The position numbers and the translations under genes were made by a program. Below are positions 9,735 to 18,007 of a DNA stretch of 64,000 bases, piece by piece. The notes beneath the pieces were generated by a model, which did no database searches, was not told the DNA's origin, and worked only from the letters and a program-made list of their open reading frames with translations. Source of the stretch: Nocardia sp. alder85J. GTDB taxonomy: Bacteria; Actinomycetota; Actinomycetes; Mycobacteriales; Mycobacteriaceae. The stretch spans positions 620,001-684,000 of the forward strand of contig NZ_JAIUCZ020000004.1 in assembly GCF_020176955.2 (NCBI RefSeq), in the 5' to 3' direction. The first letter of the stretch is position 1, and each line of letters begins with the position of its first letter.

Positions 9735-11141
9735 TCAGTCCGTCTGGCGGGCCACGAGCACGTTGTCGAGGATGCCCAGCGCGTCCGGCACCAGCACCGC
9801 CGCCGAGTAGTAGCAGCTCACCAAGTACGAGATGATCGACTGATCGTCGATGCCCTTGAACCGCACGTTCAGGCTCGGCTCGTACTCGTCGGGAATCCCG
9901 GTCTGGTGCAACCCGATCACGCCCTGCTCCTTCTCGCCGACGCGCAGCGCCAGGATGGAGGTGGTGTGACCGTTGCTGACCGGGATCTTGCTGCACGGCA
10001 GGATCGGCACGCCGCGCCAGCCCGGCACCCGGTGGCCGTCGAGATCGACCGGATCCGGATAGATCCCGCGCTTGCTGCATTCCCGGCCGAATGCCGCGAT
10101 CGCCTTCGGATGCGCCAGGAAGAACTTGGTGCTGCGGCGCATGCTGAGCAATTCGTCCATATCGTCCGGCGTCGGCGGGCCGGATTCGGTGTAGATACGC
10201 TGTTTCAGATCGCAATTGTTGAGCAACCCGTAGTCCGGATTGTTCACCAGATCGTTCTCGCGCCGCTCGTAGAGCGCCTCGATGGTCAGCCGCAACTGCT
10301 GCTCGATCTGATTGTGCGGCTCGTTGAACAGATCGGCCACCCGGGTGTGCACCCGCAGCACGCTCTGCGCCAGGCTCAATTCGTATTCCCGCGGCGAGGC
10401 GTCGTAGTCGACGAAGGTGCCCAGCAGCGTCGGCTCACCGGAATGGCCGGAGGCGACCTCGATACTCGCCTCACCGTGCTTGTTCTGCGGCGCCGCCGGC
10501 GCCTCGGCCACCAGCGACAGGTGCGCCGCCAGCGCGGGAATGTCCGCGGCCAGCCGGTCCACCGCCGCGCGCGGCAGGGCCAGCAGCGTGGTGCGGGTGA
10601 CGGTCTTGACCGTGACCGGCCAGATGGCGGCCGGGTCGATGAGGGTGGCGTCGCCGAAATAGTCACCGCCGCCGAGCATTCCGAGCCGGGTGGTCTCCCC
10701 GAAATCGCCGGTGCCGAGTTTGCTCAGCTTGCCGTGCACGATCAGCAGCACCTGATCCATCGGGTTACCGAATTCCGCGACGACGGTGCCGGGTTCGAGT
10801 TCGCGCTGCTCGAAGCGCTGCGCGACGGCCCGCAGCGCGTCCTCGTCGTCGAAGTCGCGCAGCTGCGGCAGCTCTTGCAGTTCCAGCGGGATGACCCGGG
10901 CCTGCGAACCGTCGACGACGAATTCCACCTCACCGTTGCCGACGGTGTGGGTCAGGCGCCGGTTCACCCGGTAGACGCCACCTCTGACCTCGACCCACGG
11001 CAGTGCGCGGGACAGCCACCGCGAGGTGATGCCCTGCATCTGGGGCTCGGATTTGGTGGTGTGCGCCAGCGGGCGGGCCGCGGTGGTGGAGAGACTCTTC
11101 TGGACGTGGTTGTCGGTCTGGAGGGGGAGTTCAAGGGTCAT
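9735..11141 (-). CDS. Family 2B encapsulin shell protein with inserted cyclic-nucleotide-binding-like domain (EshA-like)
   Basis: A 468-residue protein often annotated as a Crp/Fnr or EshA protein. It has no DNA-binding helix-turn-helix. A cNMP-binding-like beta-roll at about 100-208 (GGGDYFGDATLI at 157-168) is inserted into an HK97-type shell fold; the C-terminal half (for example RRSTKFFLAHPKAI and VRFKGIDDQSII) is characteristic of family 2B encapsulins. The canonical arginine of the phosphate-binding cassette is not seen after FGDA (AAIWPVTV there), so cAMP binding is doubtful. It is first in the terpene operon, just upstream of its presumed cargo. A GTGAGGA-like ribosome site precedes the ATG. 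The shell would enclose the cyclase in the cytoplasm. Confidence 0.9.
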   Translation of the reverse strand: MTLELPLQTDNHVQKSLSTTAARPLAHTTKSEPQMQGITSRWLSRALPWVEVRGGVYRVNRRLTHTVGNGEVEFVVDGSQARVIPLELQELPQLRDFDDEDALRAVAQRFEQRELEPGTVVAEFGNPMDQVLLIVHGKLSKLGTGDFGETTRLGMLGGGDYFGDATLIDPAAIWPVTVKTVTRTTLLALPRAAVDRLAADIPALAAHLSLVAEAPAAPQNKHGEASIEVASGHSGEPTLLGTFVDYDASPREYELSLAQSVLRVHTRVADLFNEPHNQIEQQLRLTIEALYERRENDLVNNPDYGLLNNCDLKQRIYTESGPPTPDDMDELLSMRRSTKFFLAHPKAIAAFGRECSKRGIYPDPVDLDGHRVPGWRGVPILPCSKIPVSNGHTTSILALRVGEKEQGVIGLHQTGIPDEYEPSLNVRFKGIDDQSIISYLVSCYYSAAVLVPDALGILDNVLVARQTD

Positions 11142-11263
11142 GCTGGGTCCTCACCTCGTGACGACCATTGCGCGCGCGGCACAATGGGAGCAGGAGATCG
11201 GCGGCGGGGTGATTCCGGCTGCCGGAAAACATCGGTTCGGTCCGGTGGCGACTCGACCGAGGG

Positions 11264-11344
11264 TGACTCGATGCAGCGTTGAACCGGTGCAACGGTGAAC
11301 TGATGCAGCTGTGAACCGGTGCAAGGGGTGAACTGGTGCAGCTA
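11264..11344. repeat. Five tandem 16-bp direct repeats upstream of the encapsulin operon
   Basis: Units begin at 11264, 11280, 11296, 11312 (17 bp) and 11329, with consensus TGAACYGRTGCARCNG; the first unit is the most diverged. On the operon's strand the unit reads about CNGYTGCAYCRGTTCA. The array starts about 120 bases upstream of the encapsulin start codon, a position suited to activator or repressor binding. No ORF with family support covers it. Confidence 0.75.
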
Positions 11345-11663
11345 CGAATTGACAAGTGCGACAGTGCGTTCCAGCGACATTGATCGTACGTGCCGAACGG
11401 CGGTCAGGGAACAGCTATCGCGAAACTCGCAGGAAAGTCGTCCGGTGGTAACGACCGGATATCGATTCACCGGCCGACCCATCCGAATGCGGTGACCGGC
11501 AAACGATTCCGAGCCGCCCGGATCAATCGGTCATCGACGGCAATTCGGTCTTTCTCCGAGTTACCCACTACCCCAGTGGCTTCCGGCTCGCTACCGTGTA
11601 TCCGGTCAGTTGCCCATCATTTGTCTTCCGATCGGTGCCACGCACCCTGCACGGGGGTTTCGC
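11345..11663. other. Divergent intergenic region, no gene seen
   Basis: This stretch lies between the repeat array and the DUF4239 gene and has somewhat lower GC than its neighbours. A TTGACA hexamer occurs at 11349-11354 but I see no convincing -10 partner at standard spacing. It probably holds promoters for both directions. Confidence 0.5.
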
Positions 11664-12452
11664 ATGTTCACCTGGATCTATTCACTGCCGACCTGGGCCG
11701 GCTTCGTCATCATCACCGGTGTGTCGGTGCTGCTGGTGTGCGCCGGCATCCTGGCGGCCCGGCCACTGGTACACAAGCTGTTCGGGCCCGAGCCGGGCCG
11801 CAACGAGCAGGTCACCATGGTGCTGACCGTCGGCGGCGTGTTCTACGGCCTGCTGCTCGGCCTGGTCGCCGCGGCGACCTATCAATCCTTCGACGACGCG
11901 CAGAATCTCGTCGCCGACGAGGCCGCCGCGGTCGGCACGCTGTACCGCGAGGTCTCGGCCTATCCGGAGCCGCAGCGCGACGTGCTCCGACAGGACCTGG
12001 TCGACTACACCGACAACCTGCTCGACGTCGCGTTCCCGGCGCTGCGCGACGGGCAGGACCCGCCCGGCGGCACCGCGCTGGTCACCCGCTTCCAGGATCA
12101 TCTGCTGGCCTTCCAGCCGCAGACCCGCGCGCAGGAGATCGTGCACCAGGCCGCCATCGCCCAGTTCGCCCAGTTCGACGAACAGCGCAGGCATCGCATC
12201 AACGCCTCCGCCGGCGGCCTGCCGAACGTGCTCTGGTACGTGATCGTGCTCGGGGCGGTCGTCAACGTGATCCTGGTATGCCTGTTCAGCCTCTCCGGCC
12301 GGGGCGCGCACCTGCTGCTCGGCGGGCTGTTCGCCTTCTTCCTCGGCACGATGATCTTCCTCATCGCCGCCATGGACTACCCCTTCCGGGGCGATCTGAG
12401 CGTGAGTCCCGATCCGGTGGTGACGATGTATCACAACGTGATGGGCAAGTGA
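11664..12452 (+). CDS. DUF4239 membrane protein
   Basis: A 262-residue protein with two hydrophobic helices near the N-terminus (about 10-33 and 52-72), a soluble helical middle region, and two more at about 190-212 and 215-240. The segment GGVFYGLLLGLVAAATYQSF is typical of DUF4239 (bestrophin-like) proteins, whose function is not established. The start is the ATG at 11664; the open frame upstream is not hydrophobic. It stands alone, with a hairpin terminator downstream. Confidence 0.75.
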   Translation: MFTWIYSLPTWAGFVIITGVSVLLVCAGILAARPLVHKLFGPEPGRNEQVTMVLTVGGVFYGLLLGLVAAATYQSFDDAQNLVADEAAAVGTLYREVSAYPEPQRDVLRQDLVDYTDNLLDVAFPALRDGQDPPGGTALVTRFQDHLLAFQPQTRAQEIVHQAAIAQFAQFDEQRRHRINASAGGLPNVLWYVIVLGAVVNVILVCLFSLSGRGAHLLLGGLFAFFLGTMIFLIAAMDYPFRGDLSVSPDPVVTMYHNVMGK

Positions 12453-12471
12453 GGCGGCACGCCCGGGACGA

Positions 12472-12498
12472 ACTCCGGCGGCGGGTTGCCGCCGGAGT
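12472..12498. terminator. Hairpin terminator after the DUF4239 gene
   Basis: A perfect 11-bp stem (12472-12482 with 12488-12498) and a 5-base GGGTT loop lie 20 bases after the stop codon. No T tract follows. Confidence 0.7.
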
Positions 12499-12537
12499 GT
12501 CACCGCAGCAGGGGAGGGTTGTGGCAAGCTCGACGGG

Positions 12538-15471
12538 GTGATGTTCGGTACGAGTGCGGTCGTCGAGTCGGCGCGGCGGTTGATGTCCACCGCACGCAAC
12601 GGGCTCGAGGTGATCCGGTTCGGTGGGCTGGCGCACGACATGCAGTCCTCCCCGTACGAGATCGCCGAACGCAAGCGGATGTATCGGCTGCGGCACTACT
12701 TCCCCGGGGAAGGTGGGGAAAACCGCCCGGTCGCGCTGTTCGTGCCGCCGCTGATGGTGTCCGCCGACGTGTACGACGTGAACGCCGAAGGCGGCGCCGT
12801 CGGCATCCTGCACCGTGCCGGAATCGATTGCTGGGTACTGGATTTCGGTTCACCGGCGACCGAGGAGGGCGGCTGGCAGCGGGACCTCGCCGACCACCTG
12901 CTGGCGTTGTCGGCGGCCATCGATACCGTGGTCGAGACCACCGGCCGCAGCGTGCACCTGATGGGCTACTCGCAGGGCGGCATGTTCGCCTACCAGACCA
13001 CCGCCTACCGGCACGGCCGCGGCGTGGCGAGCATCGTCACCTTCGGCAGTCCCGTCGACATCGTGGCGGGCCTGCCGTTCGGCCTGCCCTACGGTCTGGT
13101 CTCGGGGGTCACCGACTTCGTCGCCGATCACGTGCTCAACCGGCTGCCGATCACCGAGGCCATGGTCCGGGTCGGCTTCCAGCTGCTCGACCCGGTCAAG
13201 ACCGCCAAGGCCCGGCTGGATTTCCTGCGCCAGCTGCACGACCGTGAGGCGCTGCTGCCCAGGGAACGACAGCGGCGGTTCCTGGAACAGGACGGCTGGG
13301 TCGGTTACGCCGGGCCCGCGGCCGCCGATCTGCTCAAACAGTTCGTCACCCACAATCGGATGATGCTGGGCGGGTTCGTGATTCGCGACCAGCCGGTCTC
13401 ACTGGCCGAGCTGAAGTGCCCGATCCTGGCCTTCGTCGGCGAGGTCGACGACATCGGCCAGCCCGCGGCGGTGCGCGGTATCGTGCGGGCCGCGCCGAAT
13501 GCGGATGTGTACGAATCCGACCTGGTCGCCGGTCATTTCGGCCTGGTCGCGGGCGGCACCGCGACCGAGGTCACCTGGCCCAGGGTGCGGGACTGGGTGT
13601 GCTGGCAGGAGGGCGGCGACGGCCCGCCACCGGGCATCGAGCCGATGCCCGAGCACGTCGAGGCCGGACGCCCGGCCTCGACCACGACCCGGGTGGTGCA
13701 CACCGTCGCCGGACTCGCCGAAGCCGGGGCCGGAATCGGCAAGACCCTGGAAACGCTCGCGGGCAAGGCGCTGCGCGGTTCGGTGGAGCTGACCGGCGAG
13801 GCGGCCCGCGCGCTGCCGCGGCTGACCCGCCTGGGCATGATCCAGCCGCACACCCGGGTGTCGCTGGGCCGGTTGCTGGCCGAGCAGGCCCGCCGCGCTC
13901 CGCAGCGGGAATACCTGTTGTTCGACGACCGGGTCCACACCCACGCCGCGGTCGACACCCGCATCGACAACGTGGTGCGCGGGTTGATCTCGGCCGGGGT
14001 GCGGCCGGCCGCCCGTATCGGCGTGGTGATGGAGACCCGGCCCAGTGCCCTGGTCGCCGTCGCGGCGCTGTCGCGGATCGGCGCGGTCGCCGTCCTGCCG
14101 GCACCGGGCCGCGACCTGACGCGCGCGCTCGCGCTGACCGGTGTGCAGACCGTTGTCACCGATCCGGAGAATCTGCGGGATGTGGCGGCCACCGGCGCCC
14201 GGGTGCTGCTGCTCGGCGGCGGCGAGGACCGCGGCCCGGATCTGGACGTCACCGATCTGGAGCAGATCGATCCGGACCAGGTGGCGCTGCCCGGCTGGTT
14301 CCGGCCCGATCCGGGCCTGGCCCGGGAACTGGCCTTCATCCTGGTGACGGGCACCGGTCCGGGCCTGGAGGCCAAGTACATCACCAACCACCGCTGGGCG
14401 CTGTCGGCCTTCGGCACCGCCACCGCGGCCGATCTGGACCGCGGCGACACGGTGTATTGCCTGGCGCCGCTGCATCATTCGTCCGGACTGCTGGTCAGCC
14501 TCGGCGGCGCGGTGGCCGGCGGCAGCCGGATCGCGCTGGCCCGCTCGCTGGATCCCGCCCGCTTCGGCGAGGAGGTGTACCGCTACGGCGTCACCGTCGT
14601 CACCTACACCTGGACGATGCTGCGCGACATCCTCGACGCCGACGGCTTCCCCGGCGGCCATCAGCATCCGATCCGGTTGTTCATCGGCTCCGGTATGCCC
14701 GCGGGGCTGTGGCGGCGCACCGCCGAGCGATTCGCCCCGGCCGGGGTGCTGGAGTTCTACGCCTCGGTCTCCGGGGATGTGGTGCTGGCCAACGTGGCCG
14801 GGGTGAAGATCGGCTGCAAGGGCCGCCCGGTGCCGGGTACCGCACGGGTCGAACTCGTCGCCTACGATCCGGCCACCGACGAGATCATCACCGATGCACA
14901 GGGTTTCGCCCGGCGCGCGGCGGACAACGAGGTGGGTCTGCTGCTCGGCCGGGCCACCGACGGCGCCGATCTGTCCGGTGGTGTGCTGCGCGGCCTGTTC
15001 GCGCCGGGCGATGCCTGGCTGCCCACCGAGAACCTCTTCCGCCGTGACAGCGACGGCGACTACTGGCTGATGGATCGCCGGGACACGGTGATCTCCACCG
15101 CGCGCGGCCCGATCTACACCCAGCCGATCGTGGACACCCTCAACGACATCACCGCCGTCGACACGGAGGTCGCCTTCGCACTCCCCGCCGCGGGCCGCAC
15201 CCTGGCCGCGGTGGCCGTGAGTATCCGCGCCGGCCATCACCTGAGCCCCAAGGATGTCACCGAGGCGATGCGGGCACTGGATCCGGTGCAACGTCCCGAC
15301 CTGGTCTTCGTGGTGGACGACATCCCCCGCAGCACCACCTTCCGCCCCGCGGCCGCGGCGGTCCGCGATGCCGTCGCTCCCGTTCCGGGCGAGCGCACCT
15401 GGTTCTACGACCGGGCGACGGACACCTACGAGATCCTTACCACCGCAGCGGTGGTGCCGACGCTCGGCTGA
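12538..15471 (+). CDS. Rv1683-like fusion: alpha/beta hydrolase (PhaC-like lipase) plus acyl-CoA-ligase-like domain
   Basis: A 977-residue two-domain protein. Residues about 30-360 are an alpha/beta hydrolase of the PhaC type with nucleophile motif GYSQGG (Ser145) and a late histidine in GHFGLV. Residues about 430-970 are an ANL (AMP-binding) domain. This fusion is known from mycobacteria (Rv1683) and linked to triacylglycerol and fatty-acid handling. Two ligase motifs look degenerate: the P-loop reads VTGTGPGLEAK instead of TSGTTGxPK, and the C-terminal catalytic-lysine motif reads IPRSTTFRP with no lysine. Adenylation may therefore be weak or lost. The start is GTG 12538 or ATG 12541. Confidence 0.85.
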   Translation: MMFGTSAVVESARRLMSTARNGLEVIRFGGLAHDMQSSPYEIAERKRMYRLRHYFPGEGGENRPVALFVPPLMVSADVYDVNAEGGAVGILHRAGIDCWVLDFGSPATEEGGWQRDLADHLLALSAAIDTVVETTGRSVHLMGYSQGGMFAYQTTAYRHGRGVASIVTFGSPVDIVAGLPFGLPYGLVSGVTDFVADHVLNRLPITEAMVRVGFQLLDPVKTAKARLDFLRQLHDREALLPRERQRRFLEQDGWVGYAGPAAADLLKQFVTHNRMMLGGFVIRDQPVSLAELKCPILAFVGEVDDIGQPAAVRGIVRAAPNADVYESDLVAGHFGLVAGGTATEVTWPRVRDWVCWQEGGDGPPPGIEPMPEHVEAGRPASTTTRVVHTVAGLAEAGAGIGKTLETLAGKALRGSVELTGEAARALPRLTRLGMIQPHTRVSLGRLLAEQARRAPQREYLLFDDRVHTHAAVDTRIDNVVRGLISAGVRPAARIGVVMETRPSALVAVAALSRIGAVAVLPAPGRDLTRALALTGVQTVVTDPENLRDVAATGARVLLLGGGEDRGPDLDVTDLEQIDPDQVALPGWFRPDPGLARELAFILVTGTGPGLEAKYITNHRWALSAFGTATAADLDRGDTVYCLAPLHHSSGLLVSLGGAVAGGSRIALARSLDPARFGEEVYRYGVTVVTYTWTMLRDILDADGFPGGHQHPIRLFIGSGMPAGLWRRTAERFAPAGVLEFYASVSGDVVLANVAGVKIGCKGRPVPGTARVELVAYDPATDEIITDAQGFARRAADNEVGLLLGRATDGADLSGGVLRGLFAPGDAWLPTENLFRRDSDGDYWLMDRRDTVISTARGPIYTQPIVDTLNDITAVDTEVAFALPAAGRTLAAVAVSIRAGHHLSPKDVTEAMRALDPVQRPDLVFVVDDIPRSTTFRPAAAAVRDAVAPVPGERTWFYDRATDTYEILTTAAVVPTLG

Positions 15472-15603
15472 CCGGCCGGCAGTTCACCGGCACGAAAGTG
15501 GCGAGCCGGGACGAGACGCCCGATGCCGCGGCGCTCGGGCCGAGTTCGCTTCCGCCCCGGTCCCGGCTGCGAGTCACGAATGCCGCGAACCGACTGGCCG
15601 GGC

Positions 15604-16740
15604 TCAGACCACGAATGCGGTGACCGCGTCGACGACCCGCTCGATCTGGGCCTCGGTGAGGTCCGGCCACAGCGGCAGGCGGATCAGGGTGGCGGAGAAC
15701 TCCGCGGTGCGCAGGCACGGGTTCGGGGTGCGGCCGAGCTTCAGGCCCGCGGGGCTCGAATCCAGCGGCACGTAGTGGAATGGCGCCGAGATACCCTGCG
15801 CGCGAAGATGATCGATGAGATCGTCGCGGCGCTGCTCGGTGGGGGTGCGCAGGTAGTAGAGGTGCGCGGTGTGCTCGCGGTCGGCGGGCACCTGCATCAG
15901 CCGGACGTCGTTGCGTTCGGCCCAGTCCGGCAGCGCCGCGGCGTACGCGTTCCAGACCCGGAAGCGGCCCGCCTGGATGTCGTCGAATTCGGCCAGCTGG
16001 GCATCGAGCACCGCGGCATTCAACTCACTGGGAAGATAACTGGAGCCGATGTCCTGCCAGGAGTACTTGTCCACCGCGCCGCGCAGGAACCGGGCCCGGT
16101 CGGTGCCCTTCTCCCGCATGATCTCCGCGCGGGCCATCAGGATCTCGTCGGTGAGCAGCAGCGCGCCGCCCTCACCGCAGTGCACGTTCTTGGTGTCGTG
16201 GAAGCTCAGCGCGCCGACCGCGCCGATGGTGCCCAGCGGGCGGCCCCGCCAGGTGCCGCCCAGCCCGTGCGCGTCGTCCTCCACGATCGCGATGCCGCGC
16301 GATTCCGCCAGCGCCAGCAGCCGATCCATCTCGGCGGCGACACCGCCGTAGTGGATCACCACGATCGCCTTCGTGCGCTCGGTGATCGCGGCGGCGACCG
16401 AGTTGGCGTCGATGTTGCCGTGATCGTCGATGTCGGCGAACACCACGGTGGCCCCGCGCAGCGCCATCGAGGTGGCGGTGGAGGTGAAGCCGAAGCTCGG
16501 TACGATCACCTCGTCGTCGGGGCCCAGTTCCAGCAGCAGCCCGGCCATTTCCAGCGCGTGGGTGCACGAGGTGGTGAGCAGTACGTGCGGTGCGCCGGTG
16601 ATCTGCCGCAGCTTCGCCGTCGCGGCCGCGGTGAACGGGCCGTCGCCGTGGCTGTGGTCCGAGGACAGCACCGCTTCCAGATTGGCCAGCTCGCCGGAGG
16701 CCCGGCGGGGCCGCGAGAAGATGATGCGGTCAGTGCTCAC
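15604..16740 (-). CDS. DegT/DnrJ/EryC1-type sugar aminotransferase (WecE/RffA-like)
   Basis: A 378-residue PLP aminotransferase with Lys184 in SFHDTKN, the signature segment of dTDP-4-keto-6-deoxyhexose transaminases such as WecE. It starts at a GTG that overlaps the end of the GT2 gene by 11 bases. It probably makes an amino-deoxy sugar nucleotide or a related precursor for the glycan handled by neighbours. The exact substrate is not decided by sequence; perosamine- or viosamine-type transaminases share the fold. Confidence 0.85.
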   Translation of the reverse strand: MSTDRIIFSRPRRASGELANLEAVLSSDHSHGDGPFTAAATAKLRQITGAPHVLLTTSCTHALEMAGLLLELGPDDEVIVPSFGFTSTATSMALRGATVVFADIDDHGNIDANSVAAAITERTKAIVVIHYGGVAAEMDRLLALAESRGIAIVEDDAHGLGGTWRGRPLGTIGAVGALSFHDTKNVHCGEGGALLLTDEILMARAEIMREKGTDRARFLRGAVDKYSWQDIGSSYLPSELNAAVLDAQLAEFDDIQAGRFRVWNAYAAALPDWAERNDVRLMQVPADREHTAHLYYLRTPTEQRRDDLIDHLRAQGISAPFHYVPLDSSPAGLKLGRTPNPCLRTAEFSATLIRLPLWPDLTEAQIERVVDAVTAFVV

Positions 16741-17836
16741 CCGTATCGCTCCCTGCGCTCGTCGTGATCAGTTCCGGCTCGGGCAGGTCCAGCGGGATCG
16801 CGTCCGGCCGTGGTGTCGGCGAATCTACCGTCAGATACAGCGGTTTACCCACCAGGATGTGCAAGGCCACCCCGAGGTACTCGGCGATCAGGCCGAGGGA
16901 GAACAGGATCGCCCCCGAGACCAGCAGCAGCACCACGATGGTCGAGGCCCAGCCCTCGGGGTTGTTGCCCTCCCCGAAGATCTTCTGCCAGGTGATGACC
17001 GCCGCGAAGACCAGCCCGGCGACGGCGAGGGTGACCCCCAGCATGCTCACCAGCCGCAGGCCGCGAGTGCCGCTGCACAGCACCATCTTCCAGAACAGCG
17101 AGAACAGCCGGCGGTAGTTGTAGCCGGACTCGTCGCGGCCCTCGGCCCGCAGCACCACCGGCGCCTGCGCCGCCTCACCGACCACCCAGGACAGCGCCAC
17201 ATCCAGGTAGACGCCGTCGGAGGCCACCTCGGCCAGCTGCCGTCCGATGTCGCCGCGGATGAGCCGGTAGCTCTCGAACCGGGTGGAGTCCGGGAAGGCG
17301 AACAGGGTGGCCAGCACCAGCTTCGCGCCGCGCGAGGTGATGTTGCGCAGGAAGCCGTGCGGGCGGGTGTTGCTCGGCTTGGAGTAGACCAGATCGGCCC
17401 GCTGCGCCAGCGCCGTATCGATGAAGGTGCCGATGAACGCCGGGTCGTGCTGGCCGTCCTCGTCCATGGTGACGATCCACTCGCCCCGGGCCGCGGCCAG
17501 CCCCGCGACGGTGGCGGCGTCCTGGCCGTAGTTGCGGCTGAGCCAGACCACCCGCACCTGCTCGTACTCGCGGTCCAGCCGTTGCAGCACCACATCCGAG
17601 CGGTCCGGGCCGTGGTCGTGCACCAGCACGATCTCCTCGATCAGGAAGGTCGCGCCGCCGGGAGTCGTGGTGGGCCGGGCCAGTTCATGGAGTTCGGCGA
17701 CCAGCGCGGCGATCGTCTCCTCACCGCGATACACGGGGACGACCACGGATATGCCGTGCGCGCGGCCCTGGTGGCCGTTGCTCCGGGCGTGGACGACCGG
17801 AATGCGGTGGTGCGAACGTGCGGAGGGTATCGGCAT
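16730..17836 (-). CDS. Membrane-anchored GT2 glycosyltransferase (polyprenyl-phosphate sugar synthase type)
   Basis: A 368-residue protein. The GT-A domain is N-terminal (ISVVVPVYRGEE, and the metal site in VTMDEDGQHDP), and two membrane helices lie in the C-terminal third (for example LAVAGLVFAAVITW). This layout matches dolichol/undecaprenyl-phosphate glucose or mannose synthases (GtrB, ArnC). The start at ATG 17836 was chosen because the upstream frame to 17920 is not family-like. It is translationally coupled to the aminotransferase and faces a divergent YfhO-like protein followed by GtrA, a set that fits lipid-linked sugar export. Confidence 0.85.
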   Translation of the reverse strand: MPIPSARSHHRIPVVHARSNGHQGRAHGISVVVPVYRGEETIAALVAELHELARPTTTPGGATFLIEEIVLVHDHGPDRSDVVLQRLDREYEQVRVVWLSRNYGQDAATVAGLAAARGEWIVTMDEDGQHDPAFIGTFIDTALAQRADLVYSKPSNTRPHGFLRNITSRGAKLVLATLFAFPDSTRFESYRLIRGDIGRQLAEVASDGVYLDVALSWVVGEAAQAPVVLRAEGRDESGYNYRRLFSLFWKMVLCSGTRGLRLVSMLGVTLAVAGLVFAAVITWQKIFGEGNNPEGWASTIVVLLLVSGAILFSLGLIAEYLGVALHILVGKPLYLTVDSPTPRPDAIPLDLPEPELITTSAGSDTGEH

Positions 17837-18007
17837 CAGCTGGTTCGACTTTCGATGACGGTGCGCGCCGGAACTCCTCGCATGGTATGCAGGGCCCGAA
17901 TGTGGGGTGAACTGTAACACGGGCGCAGGTGGCGGACCCGGCGCACACGCGTCGCGTGGACCACGGCGGCTGCCGAGGCGCGCGCGGCCCTGTAGGGTCT
18001 GTCAATC

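Noticed and set aside
9735..11141. Reading the EshA-like gene as a Crp/Fnr transcription factor
   Set aside because: There is a cNMP-like domain but no helix-turn-helix, and the C-terminal half is encapsulin-like.
8940..11282. 780-codon plus-strand frame opposite the cyclase and shell genes
   Set aside because: It is antisense to two genes with clear family motifs, is Arg/Gly/His-rich and matches no fold.
11349..11377. Promoter with TTGACA -35 box
   Set aside because: No acceptable -10 hexamer at 16-18 bp spacing.
13399..15291. 630-codon minus-strand frame opposite the Rv1683-like gene
   Set aside because: Low-complexity Arg/Gly/His product overlapping a well-supported gene.
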